From: Bowdeniella nasicola
GTDB lineage: Bacteria > Actinomycetota > Actinomycetes > Actinomycetales > Actinomycetaceae
NCBI GenBank assembly: GCA_030537895.1
Contig: JAUNVA010000009.1
Span: 59,353-93,090, forward strand
Reading direction: 5' to 3'
DNA length: 33,738 bases
Position numbers and translations under genes: made by a program. The notes under the pieces are model-generated. The model searched no databases, was not told where the DNA came from, and was given only the letters and a program-made list of their open reading frames with translations. This document shows positions 24,311 to 32,516 of the stretch, one piece after another. Position 1 is the first letter of the stretch; each line of letters starts with the position of its first letter.

Positions 24311-25041
24311 CCCGTTCCTTCCATCACTGAGGCGTGGGACAGCTCGATCTTGCCGTCGTAAGCGGGCATTGTCACGGTCTCTTTCGGCGTGATCGACAGG
24401 CCGAGGCCGGCGGCGTCAACGTACTGGCGGTAGATCGCGACCTGCGGGTCCCGCTCGAGCGCGGCCTGAAGCGCTTCCGGGTCACCGATCGCCTGGATCG
24501 CGTAGGGCGGGGAGTATTTTTGGCCGTGCAACAACAAGACGTTTCCGACGCACCGTATTCCGGACGTGCTGGCCATCCGCTGGCCCTGCACGGTCATGGC
24601 TTCCGCGCCGCCCGCCCACAGCGCGTTCATAATGGCTTCCACGTCCTGCTGGTGCACGACGAGCGTGTTGACGTCCCATTGGCCCGATTCGATCGACGTG
24701 ATGGGCGCGTCCCACAGTTGCACCTCGAGGGCGGGCCCGCTCACCGGAACATCGAGATAGGCGAATTCCGCTGATGTGGTGGCAGAGGAGAGCTGACGTT
24801 CGCCGGAGGCATCGATCGCTTCGTCGACCTTTTGGCGCAGCGCTGTGACCGCCTTTTCGTGGTCTTCGAGTTTGGCCGATTCCAACTGGGCGAGCTCTAC
24901 CAAGTTGGTGGGGTTGCGGTATTCCTGATCTTCGAAGAGCTGCGCGTTGGTGGCGAACAGCAGACCGGCACCGACGGCAACGAGGCCGACCGCGATTGAT
25001 GACCCCGCGGGGTGCCACCAGGGGTGACGTTGAGTGCTCAC
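24307..25041 (-). CDS. DUF881 family protein
   Basis: 244 aa. An N-terminal membrane helix (about residues 15-32) is followed by a predicted coiled coil (about 42-76: LVELAQLESAKLEDHEKAVTALRQKVDEA) and the DUF881 domain. The latter has GPALEVQLWDAP, NTLVVHQQDVEAIMNALWAGGAEAM and GNVLLLHGQKYSPPYAIQAIGD, typical of the family. DUF881 proteins lie near crgA across actinobacteria and have been likened to division proteins of the DivIC/SpoIIQ neighbourhood; the role is unproven. It starts at GTG with GGAGG 5 nt upstream. It is divergent from crgA. Confidence 0.92.
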   Translation of the reverse strand: MSTQRHPWWHPAGSSIAVGLVAVGAGLLFATNAQLFEDQEYRNPTNLVELAQLESAKLEDHEKAVTALRQKVDEAIDASGERQLSSATTSAEFAYLDVPVSGPALEVQLWDAPITSIESGQWDVNTLVVHQQDVEAIMNALWAGGAEAMTVQGQRMASTSGIRCVGNVLLLHGQKYSPPYAIQAIGDPEALQAALERDPQVAIYRQYVDAAGLGLSITPKETVTMPAYDGKIELSHASVMEGTG

Positions 25042-25128
25042 CGGCGCCTCCCTCCGCCTCGATTGTCCTCCGCTTCTCGCTCCAGACTAAGCTAGGGACG
25101 AAGCCCATGTCGCCCACTGGAGGTAGCC

Positions 25129-25374
25129 GTGCCCAAGTCAAGGAAGCGCAAGACGGCCCGTCCGGGGCCGCGCGCCCCGAAGCCGGTCTCGATCGAGCCG
25201 TCGCCCTCATGGTGGGCGCCCACGATGGTGACCCTCATGATCCTTGGCTTGATCTGGGTCGTCATCACCTATCTCATGGCGGGCCGCTGGCCCCTGCCGA
25301 TCGGCAATTACAACCTGCTCATCGGTATCGGACTCATGCTCGCGGGTTTCCTCATGACCCTGAGGTGGCGCTGA
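25129..25374 (+). CDS. crgA: Cell division protein CrgA
   Basis: 81 aa. A basic N-terminus (MPKSRKRKTARP), two membrane helices (about 30-49 and 58-77) and the conserved loop AGRWPLPIGNYNLLIGIGLMLAGF identify CrgA, a small actinobacterial divisome protein that bridges FtsZ, FtsI and FtsQ in mycobacteria and controls septation in Streptomyces. The start GTG has GGAGG 4-5 nt upstream. It sits divergent from DUF881 with 87 bases between, where TAAGCT (25088-25093) could be its -10. Confidence 0.96.
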   Translation: MPKSRKRKTARPGPRAPKPVSIEPSPSWWAPTMVTLMILGLIWVVITYLMAGRWPLPIGNYNLLIGIGLMLAGFLMTLRWR

Positions 25375-25499
25375 GGCCGGCAACGCCCGAGCAATCCTCG
25401 AGCAATCGGAGTCCCTTCGGCCGCGGGCGCCCACCTCGACCCACACCCGCGGATGTATCAGCCCCACGACTGAACTTCGTGGTGCACCTCACTGTCGCC

Positions 25500-25528
25500 G
25501 CGACAGCAACGATCGCCCATCCTAGGCT
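25500..25528 (+). promoter_or_regulatory. Promoter of the aldo-keto reductase gene
   Basis: GCGACA (25500-25505), a 17-bp spacer and TAGGCT (25523-25528). The 13 bases CCTAGGCTGAGTG here are identical to those in front of tag (1281-1293). The leader would be about 27 nt. Confidence 0.5.
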
Positions 25529-25561
25529 GAGTGGGTCGCACATCAAACCGAAGGATTGGTC

Positions 25562-26404
25562 ATGCCCACTGTCCCCACCCGCATTCTGAACGACGGCACT
25601 GTGATGCCCCGCCTCGGTCTCGGCGTGTGGCAAGTTCCCGACGAGGACGCCGAAACGATCGTGGAACACGCTCTCACCGAGGGCTATCGCCTGATCGACA
25701 CGGCGAAGGTGTACGGCAACGAGGCCGGCGTCGGACGCGGGATTGCCGCGAGCGGCGTCGCGCGCGAAGACATCTTCCTCACCACGAAGCTGTGGAATAA
25801 GGACCAGGGTCGTGACGCCACACTGCGCGCGTTTGACGCCTCGCTTGAACGCCTCGGTACCGATTACGTGGATCTCTATCTCATCCACTGGCCGTGCCCG
25901 AAGGACGACCTGTATGTCGAGACCTGGAAGACCCTCGTAGAGATCCGCGAGTCCGGTCGTGCGAAGGCCATCGGCGTCTCGAACTTCCTCGCTGACCACG
26001 TGAAGCGCATCATCGATGAGAGCGGCGTCGTGCCGGCCGTCAATCAGATCGAGATGCACCCCCGCCACTCGCGTCCCGAGCTGCGCGAACTCCACGAGCA
26101 CTTCGGGATCGCGACCGAGGCGTATTCGCCACTCGGCTCCGGTAAGGGTCTTCTTGAGGACCCCGTCGTCCAGGCCGTCGCCTCCGAAGCGGGCGTGAGT
26201 CCCGCCCAGGCGGTCCTCGCCTGGCACCTCGCCCAGGACGTCATCACGATTCCGAAGACGGCAACACCGGAGCGTCTGGTCGAGAACCTCGCCGCGGTTG
26301 ACGTGCGGCTCACCGACGCCCAGCGCGCCGCAATCGATGCCCTCAATTCGGCTAGCCGGGTGGGCTCCGACCCGGCGGAGGTCGACATCGACCTGTGGGA
26401 CTAA
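25562..26404 (+). CDS. Aldo/keto reductase (2,5-diketo-D-gluconate reductase-like)
   Basis: 280 aa TIM-barrel NADPH-dependent reductase. The catalytic tetrad Asp46, Tyr51 (IDTAKVYGNE), Lys76 (LTTKLW) and His109 (LIHWP) is complete, as is the cofactor-binding IPKTATPERLVEN near 230-242. Enzymes of this subgroup reduce aldehydes, diketones or keto-sugars; the natural substrate here is unknown. ATG25562 with AAGGA at 25551-25555 is preferred over the TTG two codons earlier. It is a single-gene unit ended by the large hairpin at 26533-26581. Confidence 0.92.
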   Translation: MPTVPTRILNDGTVMPRLGLGVWQVPDEDAETIVEHALTEGYRLIDTAKVYGNEAGVGRGIAASGVAREDIFLTTKLWNKDQGRDATLRAFDASLERLGTDYVDLYLIHWPCPKDDLYVETWKTLVEIRESGRAKAIGVSNFLADHVKRIIDESGVVPAVNQIEMHPRHSRPELRELHEHFGIATEAYSPLGSGKGLLEDPVVQAVASEAGVSPAQAVLAWHLAQDVITIPKTATPERLVENLAAVDVRLTDAQRAAIDALNSASRVGSDPAEVDIDLWD

Positions 26405-26532
26405 CGCGCCCGCGGCACAGCGCGCACCCGCCACCATGGCGAATACGCGCGCTGTCCCGGCGCTCACTAGCGTGCGGGGTGGGAGGTGCCGGGTCGGCTT
26501 GGCGCCATCATCGCGCCCACACGAAGCCGCCA

Positions 26533-26581
26533 GGCAGAGAGAAGGGCGGCGGGGATGACCTCCGCCGCCCTTCTCTCTGCC
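26533..26581. terminator. Large bidirectional hairpin between AKR and rhomboid genes
   Basis: A perfect 20-bp stem (26533-26552 with 26562-26581, GC-rich with a GAGAGAAG core) and a 9-nt loop. It lies between convergent genes and can fold on either strand. The preceding 26405-26532 holds nothing recognisable. Confidence 0.75.
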
Positions 26582-26590
26582 CAGCCAAAG

Positions 26591-26636
26591 TTATCCACAG
26601 GCTTATCCCCAGTTGGGGAAAATTACACCTGTGTAA
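26591..26636. promoter_or_regulatory. DnaA-box-like cluster with adjoining palindrome
   Basis: TTATCCACA at 26591-26599 is a perfect DnaA box. TTATCCCCA at 26603-26611 has one change and forms an inverted pair with TGGGGAAAA (26614-26622), giving the palindrome TCCCCAGTTGGGGA. A second perfect 14-bp palindrome, TTACACCTGTGTAA, follows at 26623-26636. The AT-rich stretch stands out in this GC-rich region. It lies between convergent genes, so it is not a normal promoter. Possible titration or replication-control site (inference). Confidence 0.55.
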
Positions 26637-26687
26637 GTCGGGCCTGTTCTCGAGGTTCTCCCGCGAGCAATTGGCCCGCGCTTGCGG

Positions 26688-27536
26688 CTAAATCAGCACA
26701 TATTTGGCAATTGCCGCCGCGATGAGCAGGACTGTGAGGAGGGCGGTCCAACTGGCAGCGCCCGCCTTCCAGCGTCGCTGGGCACTGACGATGAACCCCC
26801 ACACGGCAAGCGCACCGACAATGAGCCCGCCCAGGTGGGCCTGCCACGCGACGTTCGCCACGAGGAAGCCGTAGGCAAGGTTCACGACAATCAAGATCGT
26901 GATCGCCCGCATGTCCGCATTCGCCTTCTTGTTGAGGACAAACACGGCGCCGAACATGCCGAACAGTGCGCCGGAAGCGCCCACGGTTCCCGTGATCCAG
27001 GAGACCGACGTCGGCGAGGCAAGCCACAGCACCATGACGGAGCCGCCGAGTGCAGAGAGGAGGAACAGTGCGGTGAAACGCCAGCGTCCGAGGACGGGTT
27101 CGAGGCCCTGCCCCACGATCCACAGCGCGAGCATATTCAAGCCGAGGTGCAGCAGCGAGCCGTGCACAAATGCCGCACTGAGAAAGCGCCACGGCTGGAT
27201 CACGCCGAGCGCAGGCACGAACATCAGCTGAGCGGACACCGCTGGCACGATCATCAGCGCAAGCTGCATGACCACGCAGATCCCCACAATCGTCTTGGTG
27301 ACCGCAAGGGTCCCCAACGACGAGGTCAGGGGCGCACCCGCCCGGGTGCGCGGCAGGCGACGGCGCGAGCGGGCGGCGCGGGCGCAGTCGATACAGTGCA
27401 CGCCGACGGCAGCCTGCACCTGGCAGGCCGGGCATGTCGGACGCCCGCAGCGTTGGCAGGAAATGTAGGTGACGACGTCGGGGTGGCGTGGGCAGCGGGG
27501 CCGCCCGTCCTCCCCCGCCGAGTGCTGCTCACTCAT
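26688..27536 (-). CDS. Rhomboid-family intramembrane serine protease with zinc-ribbon head
   Basis: 282 aa. The N-terminus is a cytoplasmic zinc-binding segment (about 14-51: CPRHP, CQRCGRPTCPAC, CIDC). About six to seven membrane segments follow, with the rhomboid active site Ser188 (GASGALFG), His234 (AHLGG) and the oxyanion-side HGSLLHLGLNM (His130, Asn134). It would cleave membrane proteins within the bilayer; targets are unknown. The start at 27536 lies 13 bases after the ppiA stop and begins the zinc domain. The frame reaches back to 27632 inside ppiA without family similarity. No clear ribosome binding site, so translation probably depends on ppiA coupling. Confidence 0.92.
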   Translation of the reverse strand: MSEQHSAGEDGRPRCPRHPDVVTYISCQRCGRPTCPACQVQAAVGVHCIDCARAARSRRRLPRTRAGAPLTSSLGTLAVTKTIVGICVVMQLALMIVPAVSAQLMFVPALGVIQPWRFLSAAFVHGSLLHLGLNMLALWIVGQGLEPVLGRWRFTALFLLSALGGSVMVLWLASPTSVSWITGTVGASGALFGMFGAVFVLNKKANADMRAITILIVVNLAYGFLVANVAWQAHLGGLIVGALAVWGFIVSAQRRWKAGAASWTALLTVLLIAAAIAKYVLI

Positions 27537-27549
27537 CGGGGGCGGTCGA

Positions 27550-28071
<522 letters not shown>

Positions 28072-28236
28072 GACTCTCAGTGTGGCATGAGCCGGGGCGC
28101 TTCGTCGTACCGGCGGGCAGATCATCGCGGTTCGCGCGCCCGTCATACTGCGCCACGCACATGAACAAGGCAAGATAGTGAGAGAGTAGCCGCGTCGCAG
28201 TGGCGTGGAGACACCTGACAGGAACGAGGAGTTCGA

Positions 28237-29202
28237 ATGTCATTCGGATTGAAGAAGAAGAAGATCGAAGCCAAGTCCGCCCTTGCGGGCAAGAGCGCGC
28301 TTTCAGCAGCGAAGGACGCCGGCTCCTTGGTTTCCGAGCAAGCATCGGATCTCGGGCAGAAGGCCCTGGACGCCCTGCATGCCGCCCAGGATTGGGCCGA
28401 GCCGCGTCTGCAGGACGCCGTCGCTTCCGCTGAGGAAGGCTACGACAAGGCACGCAAGGAGGCCAAGAGGGTCGCCGCCCCGAAGATCGAGGCCATCGCT
28501 GATGACTACCTGCCTCGTCTGCAGAAGGCCATGCAGGATGCGGCCGCCGCAGCCTCGTCGACTGACGGACTCGACAAGAAGGCTAAGAAGGCCTCCAAGG
28601 CGGCACAAAAGGCCCTCACGAAGCAGCCGAAGAAGAACTCGGCAGGCAAGACCTTCGGGTGGATCCTCGTGGGCGCACTCGCCGCCGGCGCAGGCTACCT
28701 CCTGTGGCGCCGCACCCAGCCGGTGGAGGATCCGTGGGCTGAGGAGTACTGGAATGACGAGGCGTCCAAGACCTCTCCCGCCCCGAACCGCACCGACGCG
28801 AACCTGAAGGACGTCCAGGCGGGTGTGAAGAAGGCCGCCGGCCAGGCGAAGGAGGGCGCCGCCAAGGCAGCCGCCGTCGTCTCCGAGAAGGCTGAAGAGG
28901 TCAAGGACAAGCTCTCCACCGCCGCCGAGGAAGCCAAGAAGGCCGCGACCTCGAAGGCCGAGGAGCTGAAGGATAAGGCCGAAGAGGTCAAGGACAAGCT
29001 GGAGGATTCGGACGGCAACGTCGACGTTGAGGCTGCCAAGAAGGACGTGAAGGCGAGCGCCGATCGCGCCTCCAAGGCTGCGGACGACAAGCTCGGTGAG
29101 GTCCGCAAGGAGCTGAAGGACGTTGCTGACGATGCGAAGGACGCCGGCAAGCACGCCAAAGATGCCGTGAAGGCGAAGGTCGAGGACATCAAGAAGGACT
29201 AA
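28237..29202 (+). CDS. Lys/Ala-rich helical membrane protein (DUF5324-like)
   Basis: 321 aa of unusual composition, rich in Ala, Lys, Glu and Asp. The N-terminal half is helical (DLGQKALDALHAAQDWAEPRLQDAV), resembling DUF5324-type proteins found next to cyclophilin genes in other actinobacteria. One membrane helix lies at about 140-157, followed by RRTQPVEDPWAEEYW. The C-terminal 130 residues are amphipathic 11-mer-like repeats (KAEEVKDKL twice, EEAKKAATSKAEELKDK), reminiscent of LEA or apolipoprotein-like helices. An exact 20-base DNA repeat occurs at 28894-28913 and 28981-29000. It starts at ATG with GAGGAG upstream. Possible envelope-associated stress or structural protein; function unknown. 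Confidence 0.85.
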   Translation: MSFGLKKKKIEAKSALAGKSALSAAKDAGSLVSEQASDLGQKALDALHAAQDWAEPRLQDAVASAEEGYDKARKEAKRVAAPKIEAIADDYLPRLQKAMQDAAAAASSTDGLDKKAKKASKAAQKALTKQPKKNSAGKTFGWILVGALAAGAGYLLWRRTQPVEDPWAEEYWNDEASKTSPAPNRTDANLKDVQAGVKKAAGQAKEGAAKAAAVVSEKAEEVKDKLSTAAEEAKKAATSKAEELKDKAEEVKDKLEDSDGNVDVEAAKKDVKASADRASKAADDKLGEVRKELKDVADDAKDAGKHAKDAVKAKVEDIKKD

Positions 29203-29213
29203 ACCCACGCCAC

Positions 29214-29255
29214 TGCAGTAAGGCGGCGGGCCATGTGGCCCGCCGCCTTACTGCA
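29214..29255 (+). terminator. Near-perfect 42-bp palindromic terminator
   Basis: Two 20-base arms (29214-29233 and 29236-29255) are exact complements with a 2-base centre, starting 11 bases after the stop. GC-rich, no T-run. Confidence 0.75.
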
Positions 29256-29316
29256 TCCAGAATGCCTGGGGCAGGATCCGGTATCCGCAGGCCCACGTGA
29301 TCGTGGCCGCCGTCTC

Positions 29317-29345
29317 TTCCCTCGGATGAGGTCCTCCGTTAGAGT
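29317..29345 (+). promoter_or_regulatory. Possible promoter of the cupin gene
   Basis: TTCCCT (29317-29322), a 17-bp spacer and TAGAGT (29340-29345), giving a leader of about 40 nt. The -35 matches only 3 of 6. Confidence 0.3.
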
Positions 29346-29391
29346 TGAATCATCCTTTTTTACACACGAAGCTGAACAAACAGGAGCCCGC

Positions 29392-29730
29392 ATGGCCGCC
29401 ACATCGCGCACCGAGTCCGCCGCTTTCATCAACCTGCTTGAAGAACTCCCCATCACCAAGGCCGCGACGACCTCGCGCGTTGTCGTGAACAACGATCTCC
29501 TGCGGGTGGTGCTCTTCTCCTTTGATGCAGGCGAGCAGCTCACCGAACACGCCTCCCCGCGCGCCGTCGTGGTCCAACTTCTCAGCGGCAAGATGACCTT
29601 CAACGTCGCCGGCGAGGACCATCTCATGGTGCCGGGAGACGTCATCTACTTGGCCCCGAATGAGCGGCACGCACTCGTAGCGGAGGAAGCCTGCCATCTT
29701 TCACTCGTGATGGTCGACACCGAGGCCTAG
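29392..29730 (+). CDS. Small single-domain cupin protein
   Basis: 112 aa consisting of one cupin barrel. The first motif SFDAGEQLTEHASPRAVVVQLLSGKM supplies Glu52/His53 and the second VPGDVIYLAPNERHAL supplies His93, so a metal site with fewer His than usual is possible. Such proteins act as sensors, isomerases or dioxygenases; no specific role can be given. The start ATG29392 has CAGGAG 6 nt upstream. It has its own terminator and is 188 bases before the methyltransferase, so it is a neighbour of, but probably not in, the metal-regulated operon. Confidence 0.88.
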   Translation: MAATSRTESAAFINLLEELPITKAATTSRVVVNNDLLRVVLFSFDAGEQLTEHASPRAVVVQLLSGKMTFNVAGEDHLMVPGDVIYLAPNERHALVAEEACHLSLVMVDTEA

Positions 29731-29744
29731 TCACCCTCACGTTC

Positions 29745-29771
29745 GGCCCCGAAGCGTTCCGCTTCGGGGCC
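29745..29771 (+). terminator. Terminator of the cupin gene
   Basis: A perfect 12-bp stem (GGCCCCGAAGCG and its complement) with a 3-nt TTC loop, 15 bases after the stop, followed by TTCATCATGTCT. Confidence 0.75.
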
Positions 29772-29860
29772 TTCATCATGTCTGGGCGACATACGAACGC
29801 CATCGTTACCCACCTCGCACCATTCCTCCGATGGCAACATTCCACAACTCAAGCGGGGTA

Positions 29861-29879
29861 TTAGGGTAGCCTTACCATA
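29861..29879 (+). promoter_or_regulatory. Putative DtxR/IdeR-type metal box
   Basis: TTAGGGTAGCCTTACCATA matches the DtxR/IdeR consensus (TTAGGTTAGGCTAACCTAA) at 14 of 19 positions, with the dyad GGTA-GCCT-TACC at the centre. It lies 39 bases before the methyltransferase ATG in the only promoter-sized gap of this operon. Repression by iron (or manganese) -loaded regulator is inferred. No dtxR gene is in the window. Confidence 0.65.
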
Positions 29880-29917
29880 TCTACTACAGCTTGAGATGTA
29901 GAAAACGGAGGCTCCCT

Positions 29918-30739
29918 ATGTCGTCGACCCCCGAACAGGTCCATGGACAACGTCAAGGTCCCGAGGAACAGCGCATGCAGGGCCACTGGCTGCTCGCCAA
30001 GCTCGGCAAACGCGTGCTGCGCCCGGGCGGGATCGAACTCACGCGGCGACTCATTGCGGCGGCGAAGCCTACGAGCACGGACCGCATTGTGGAGTTTGGG
30101 CCCGGCGTCGGACGGACGGCTTCCATGCTGCTCGCGTGCAACCCGCGTGAGTACGTCGGCGTCGATCCCAACACGGAGGGCACCGCGGCGCTGAACGCCA
30201 TCCTGAAGAAGTATGACCAGGCTCGCCTCGTCGCTGCGGATGCCAAAGACACGGGCCTGGCCGACGCCTCCTACGACCTCGTCGTCGGCGAAGCAATGCT
30301 CTCCATGCAGACCCCGAAAAACAAAGCGGCCATTGCAAAGGAGGCCTTCCGTATCCTCGCTCCGGGAGGCCGCTACGCAATCCATGAGCTCGGCATCCTC
30401 CCGGAAGACGCTACCGATGAACAGGTGGCCGCGATTTCGAAGTCGCTCTCCGGCTCAATCCGGGTGGGAGCAAAACCCCTCACGACGCGCCTGTGGACCG
30501 CGTTCTTCGAGGAGGCGGGCTTCCAGGTCGAGTACGCCGACCACAACCCCATGCACCTGCTCGAACCGAAACGCATCATCTCGGACGAGGGTTTCGTCGG
30601 TGCGATGCGTTTCTTCAAGAACGTCGCCACGAACCCGCCGGCGCGGGCCCGCATTCGCCAGATGCGCACGAACTTTCGCGAACATCGCGACAACCTGCAG
30701 GCCGTCGCGTTCGTGGCGGTGAAACCCCGCGAGTCATGA
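29918..30739 (+). CDS. Class I SAM-dependent methyltransferase, first gene of metal-box operon
   Basis: 273 aa. The SAM-binding motif I VEFGPGVGRTASMLL (58-72), acidic Asp83 (YVGVDPN), AADAKDTG (106-113) and the post-motif RILAPGGRYAIHEL (145-158) define a Rossmann-fold methyltransferase. The conserved-looking head MQGHWLLAKLGKRVLRPGGIELTRRL (20-45) and the C-terminal 110 residues do not match ubiquinone or cyclopropane methyltransferases that I know, so the substrate is open; a small molecule is likely. It starts at ATG with GGAGG upstream. The stop overlaps the ABC ATPase start (ATGA), coupling it to the importer. Confidence 0.88.
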   Translation: MSSTPEQVHGQRQGPEEQRMQGHWLLAKLGKRVLRPGGIELTRRLIAAAKPTSTDRIVEFGPGVGRTASMLLACNPREYVGVDPNTEGTAALNAILKKYDQARLVAADAKDTGLADASYDLVVGEAMLSMQTPKNKAAIAKEAFRILAPGGRYAIHELGILPEDATDEQVAAISKSLSGSIRVGAKPLTTRLWTAFFEEAGFQVEYADHNPMHLLEPKRIISDEGFVGAMRFFKNVATNPPARARIRQMRTNFREHRDNLQAVAFVAVKPRES

Positions 30740-31428
30740 CCGAGGTGACCCTCCCCCCGTCGGCTGCGGCGCAGGCGACTAGGCTCGACGCCTCCGAAGG
30801 GGAGCCCACGAGTGCGCTGAGCCTGCGCCAGGTCACCATTTGGCGGCGAGAGCTCTGCCTTGTTGAGGACCTCTCCCTCGACCTTGAAGCAGGCATGACG
30901 CTCGGTGTCGCCGGACCCTCGGGTTGTGGGAAGACCACGCTGCTGCGGGTCCTGGCCGGCACCACATCGGATTTTGAGGGCACGGTTAGCCGCCCCGCTA
31001 AACGCCTTGCCTGCGTTTTCCAAGAGCCGAGGCTCCTGCCGTGGCGTTCGGCGCTCGACAACGTCCTCCTTCCCCTCGATCAAAGCCGTGAGGCTCGACT
31101 TCACGCCATCACGTGGCTTGATCGCGTGGGGCTCGCCGACGCCTCCGGCCTCTATCCCGCCCAAATGTCCGGCGGGATGCGGCAGCGCGTCGCCATCGCG
31201 CGGGCGCTCGCCACCGAGCCCGGCCTCCTCCTCGTGGACGAACCCTTCGCGTCCCTGGATGCCGCACTCTCCGAGCGCCTGCGCACAGATCTTGCCGCCC
31301 TCATCACATCGACCGACCTCACGACCGTGTGGGTTTCTCACGACCGCGACGAACTCACTCAAGTCGCCGACCGCCATTTGGATCTCGACGGTCCTCCCGG
31401 TAGCTGGCGCCTCACCGAAAGGAGATAA
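30736..31428 (+). CDS. NitT/TauT-type ABC transporter ATPase
   Basis: 230 aa. Walker A GPSGCGKTT (60-68), Q-loop Gln96 (FQEPRLLPWRSALDNVLLP, the form typical of SsuB/TauB/ThiZ ATPases), signature MSGGMRQR (144-151), Walker B LLLVDEP (164-170) and switch His202 are all intact. It powers the importer formed with the next two genes. It begins at ATG overlapping the methyltransferase stop; the frame is open further upstream only as a shadow of that gene. The 28 residues before the ABC domain are low in similarity. The stop is followed two bases later by the binding-protein ATG. Confidence 0.92.
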   Translation: MTEVTLPPSAAAQATRLDASEGEPTSALSLRQVTIWRRELCLVEDLSLDLEAGMTLGVAGPSGCGKTTLLRVLAGTTSDFEGTVSRPAKRLACVFQEPRLLPWRSALDNVLLPLDQSREARLHAITWLDRVGLADASGLYPAQMSGGMRQRVAIARALATEPGLLLVDEPFASLDAALSERLRTDLAALITSTDLTTVWVSHDRDELTQVADRHLDLDGPPGSWRLTERR

Positions 31429-31430
31429 CC

Positions 31431-32516
31431 ATGTCTCACCGTCCCTCCCGATTCCACACCCTGCTCGCGGGTCTCGCCACCTGTGCCCTCGCCCTCGGGG
31501 GCTGTACGAGCAGCGATTCCGACGACGCTTCGACCACCTCATCGAGTGAGGCCCCCACCAGCGAGGCTCCGGCCAGTAGTGCACCGGCCGAAGAATCCGA
31601 CACCGAGCCGCTCGAGGAGATTCGCGCCTACGTACCTCAGACCATGGCGTTCGGCGCGCCTTTGAGCGGGTTTGGCTCCGAGGGGAACCTCGACGGTCTC
31701 GCCGAGTCCACTTCCGTGCAGAACTGGGACAGCCTTGAACAACTGAAGTCGGCCCTCATGAACAACGAGGTCGAGGTTGCGGCGACCCCGGCGTACGTCG
31801 CGGCAAACCTCTACAACAAGGGTGTCGACGTCCGACTCGTCGCCCCCGTCGTGTGGGGCATGCTCTACGTGCTCGGCCCGGAGGGCACGACCCCCGGCGA
31901 TTGGGAGGCGCTGCGCGGCCAGAAGGTCATCGTCATGTTGCCGGGCAACATGCCCGACCTCGTCTTCAGCTACTTGTTGAAGCACAACGGCATGGACCGC
32001 GACAAGGACATCCAGGTGATCCCCGCCCAGGACGGTCAGCAGGCGATGGCCCTGCTCACCAAGGGTGAGGCGCAGTGGGTGGTCGTTCCCGAACACCTCG
32101 CCTCGGTGGCGCTCATGAAGATGAAGAAGTCGGGCGTGAACCTCACGCGCGCCCTGAATCTCCAGGAGGAGTGGGGCAAGGTCACCGGGAAGCAGGCCCG
32201 CTTCCCCATGGCTGGCCTCGTCATGCCGGGCACTCTGGTCGATGAGCATCCGGACCTCGTGAAGGCGATCCGCGCGGAGGTCGCGGCGACGGTCGAGAAG
32301 GCCAATGCGGGCGACGAGGCGACCATTGCGAAAATTGCAGAGACCTACTCCCTGCCCGCCCCGCTCGTGAAGGACGTCATCGGGCGTCTCCAGCTCGAGG
32401 TTGTCTCGGGCGCCGATGCTCGCGAGGAATACGAGGACTTCCTGACGCGCCTTGGCGAGGATAACCCGAAGATCTACGGCGGCAAGCTCCCGGACGATCG
32501 GTTCTATGCCGAATAG
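31431..32516 (+). CDS. NMT1/NitT-TauT-like substrate-binding lipoprotein
   Basis: 361 aa. The signal peptide ends in lipobox LGGC (Cys25). A Ser/Thr/Glu-rich tether follows (about 26-62). The mature domain begins IRAYVPQTMAFGAPL and contains LKSALMNNEVEVAATPAYVAANLYNKGVDVRLVAPVVWG, the pattern of NMT1/ThiY-like (PF09084/PF13379) binding proteins, and LRGQKVIVMLPGNMPDLVFSYLLKHNGMDRD. Known relatives bind nitrate, sulfonates, riboflavin or thiamine precursors. No obvious metal-binding cluster is seen, so a direct metal ligand is unlikely, whereas a metal-linked small molecule remains possible (inference). It starts at ATG with AAGGAG upstream. Confidence 0.92.
   Translation: MSHRPSRFHTLLAGLATCALALGGCTSSDSDDASTTSSSEAPTSEAPASSAPAEESDTEPLEEIRAYVPQTMAFGAPLSGFGSEGNLDGLAESTSVQNWDSLEQLKSALMNNEVEVAATPAYVAANLYNKGVDVRLVAPVVWGMLYVLGPEGTTPGDWEALRGQKVIVMLPGNMPDLVFSYLLKHNGMDRDKDIQVIPAQDGQQAMALLTKGEAQWVVVPEHLASVALMKMKKSGVNLTRALNLQEEWGKVTGKQARFPMAGLVMPGTLVDEHPDLVKAIRAEVAATVEKANAGDEATIAKIAETYSLPAPLVKDVIGRLQLEVVSGADAREEYEDFLTRLGEDNPKIYGGKLPDDRFYAE

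Noticed and set aside
25352..26467. 371-codon open frame opposite the aldo-keto reductase
   Set aside because: Antisense shadow of an enzyme with a complete catalytic tetrad.
26591..26636. Chromosomal origin oriC
   Set aside because: Only a few DnaA-like boxes; dnaA and dnaN are not in the window, so a full origin cannot be claimed.
30373..31584. 403-codon open frame on the minus strand across the methyltransferase and ATPase
   Set aside because: Overlaps two genes with intact motifs on the other strand and shows no motifs of its own.
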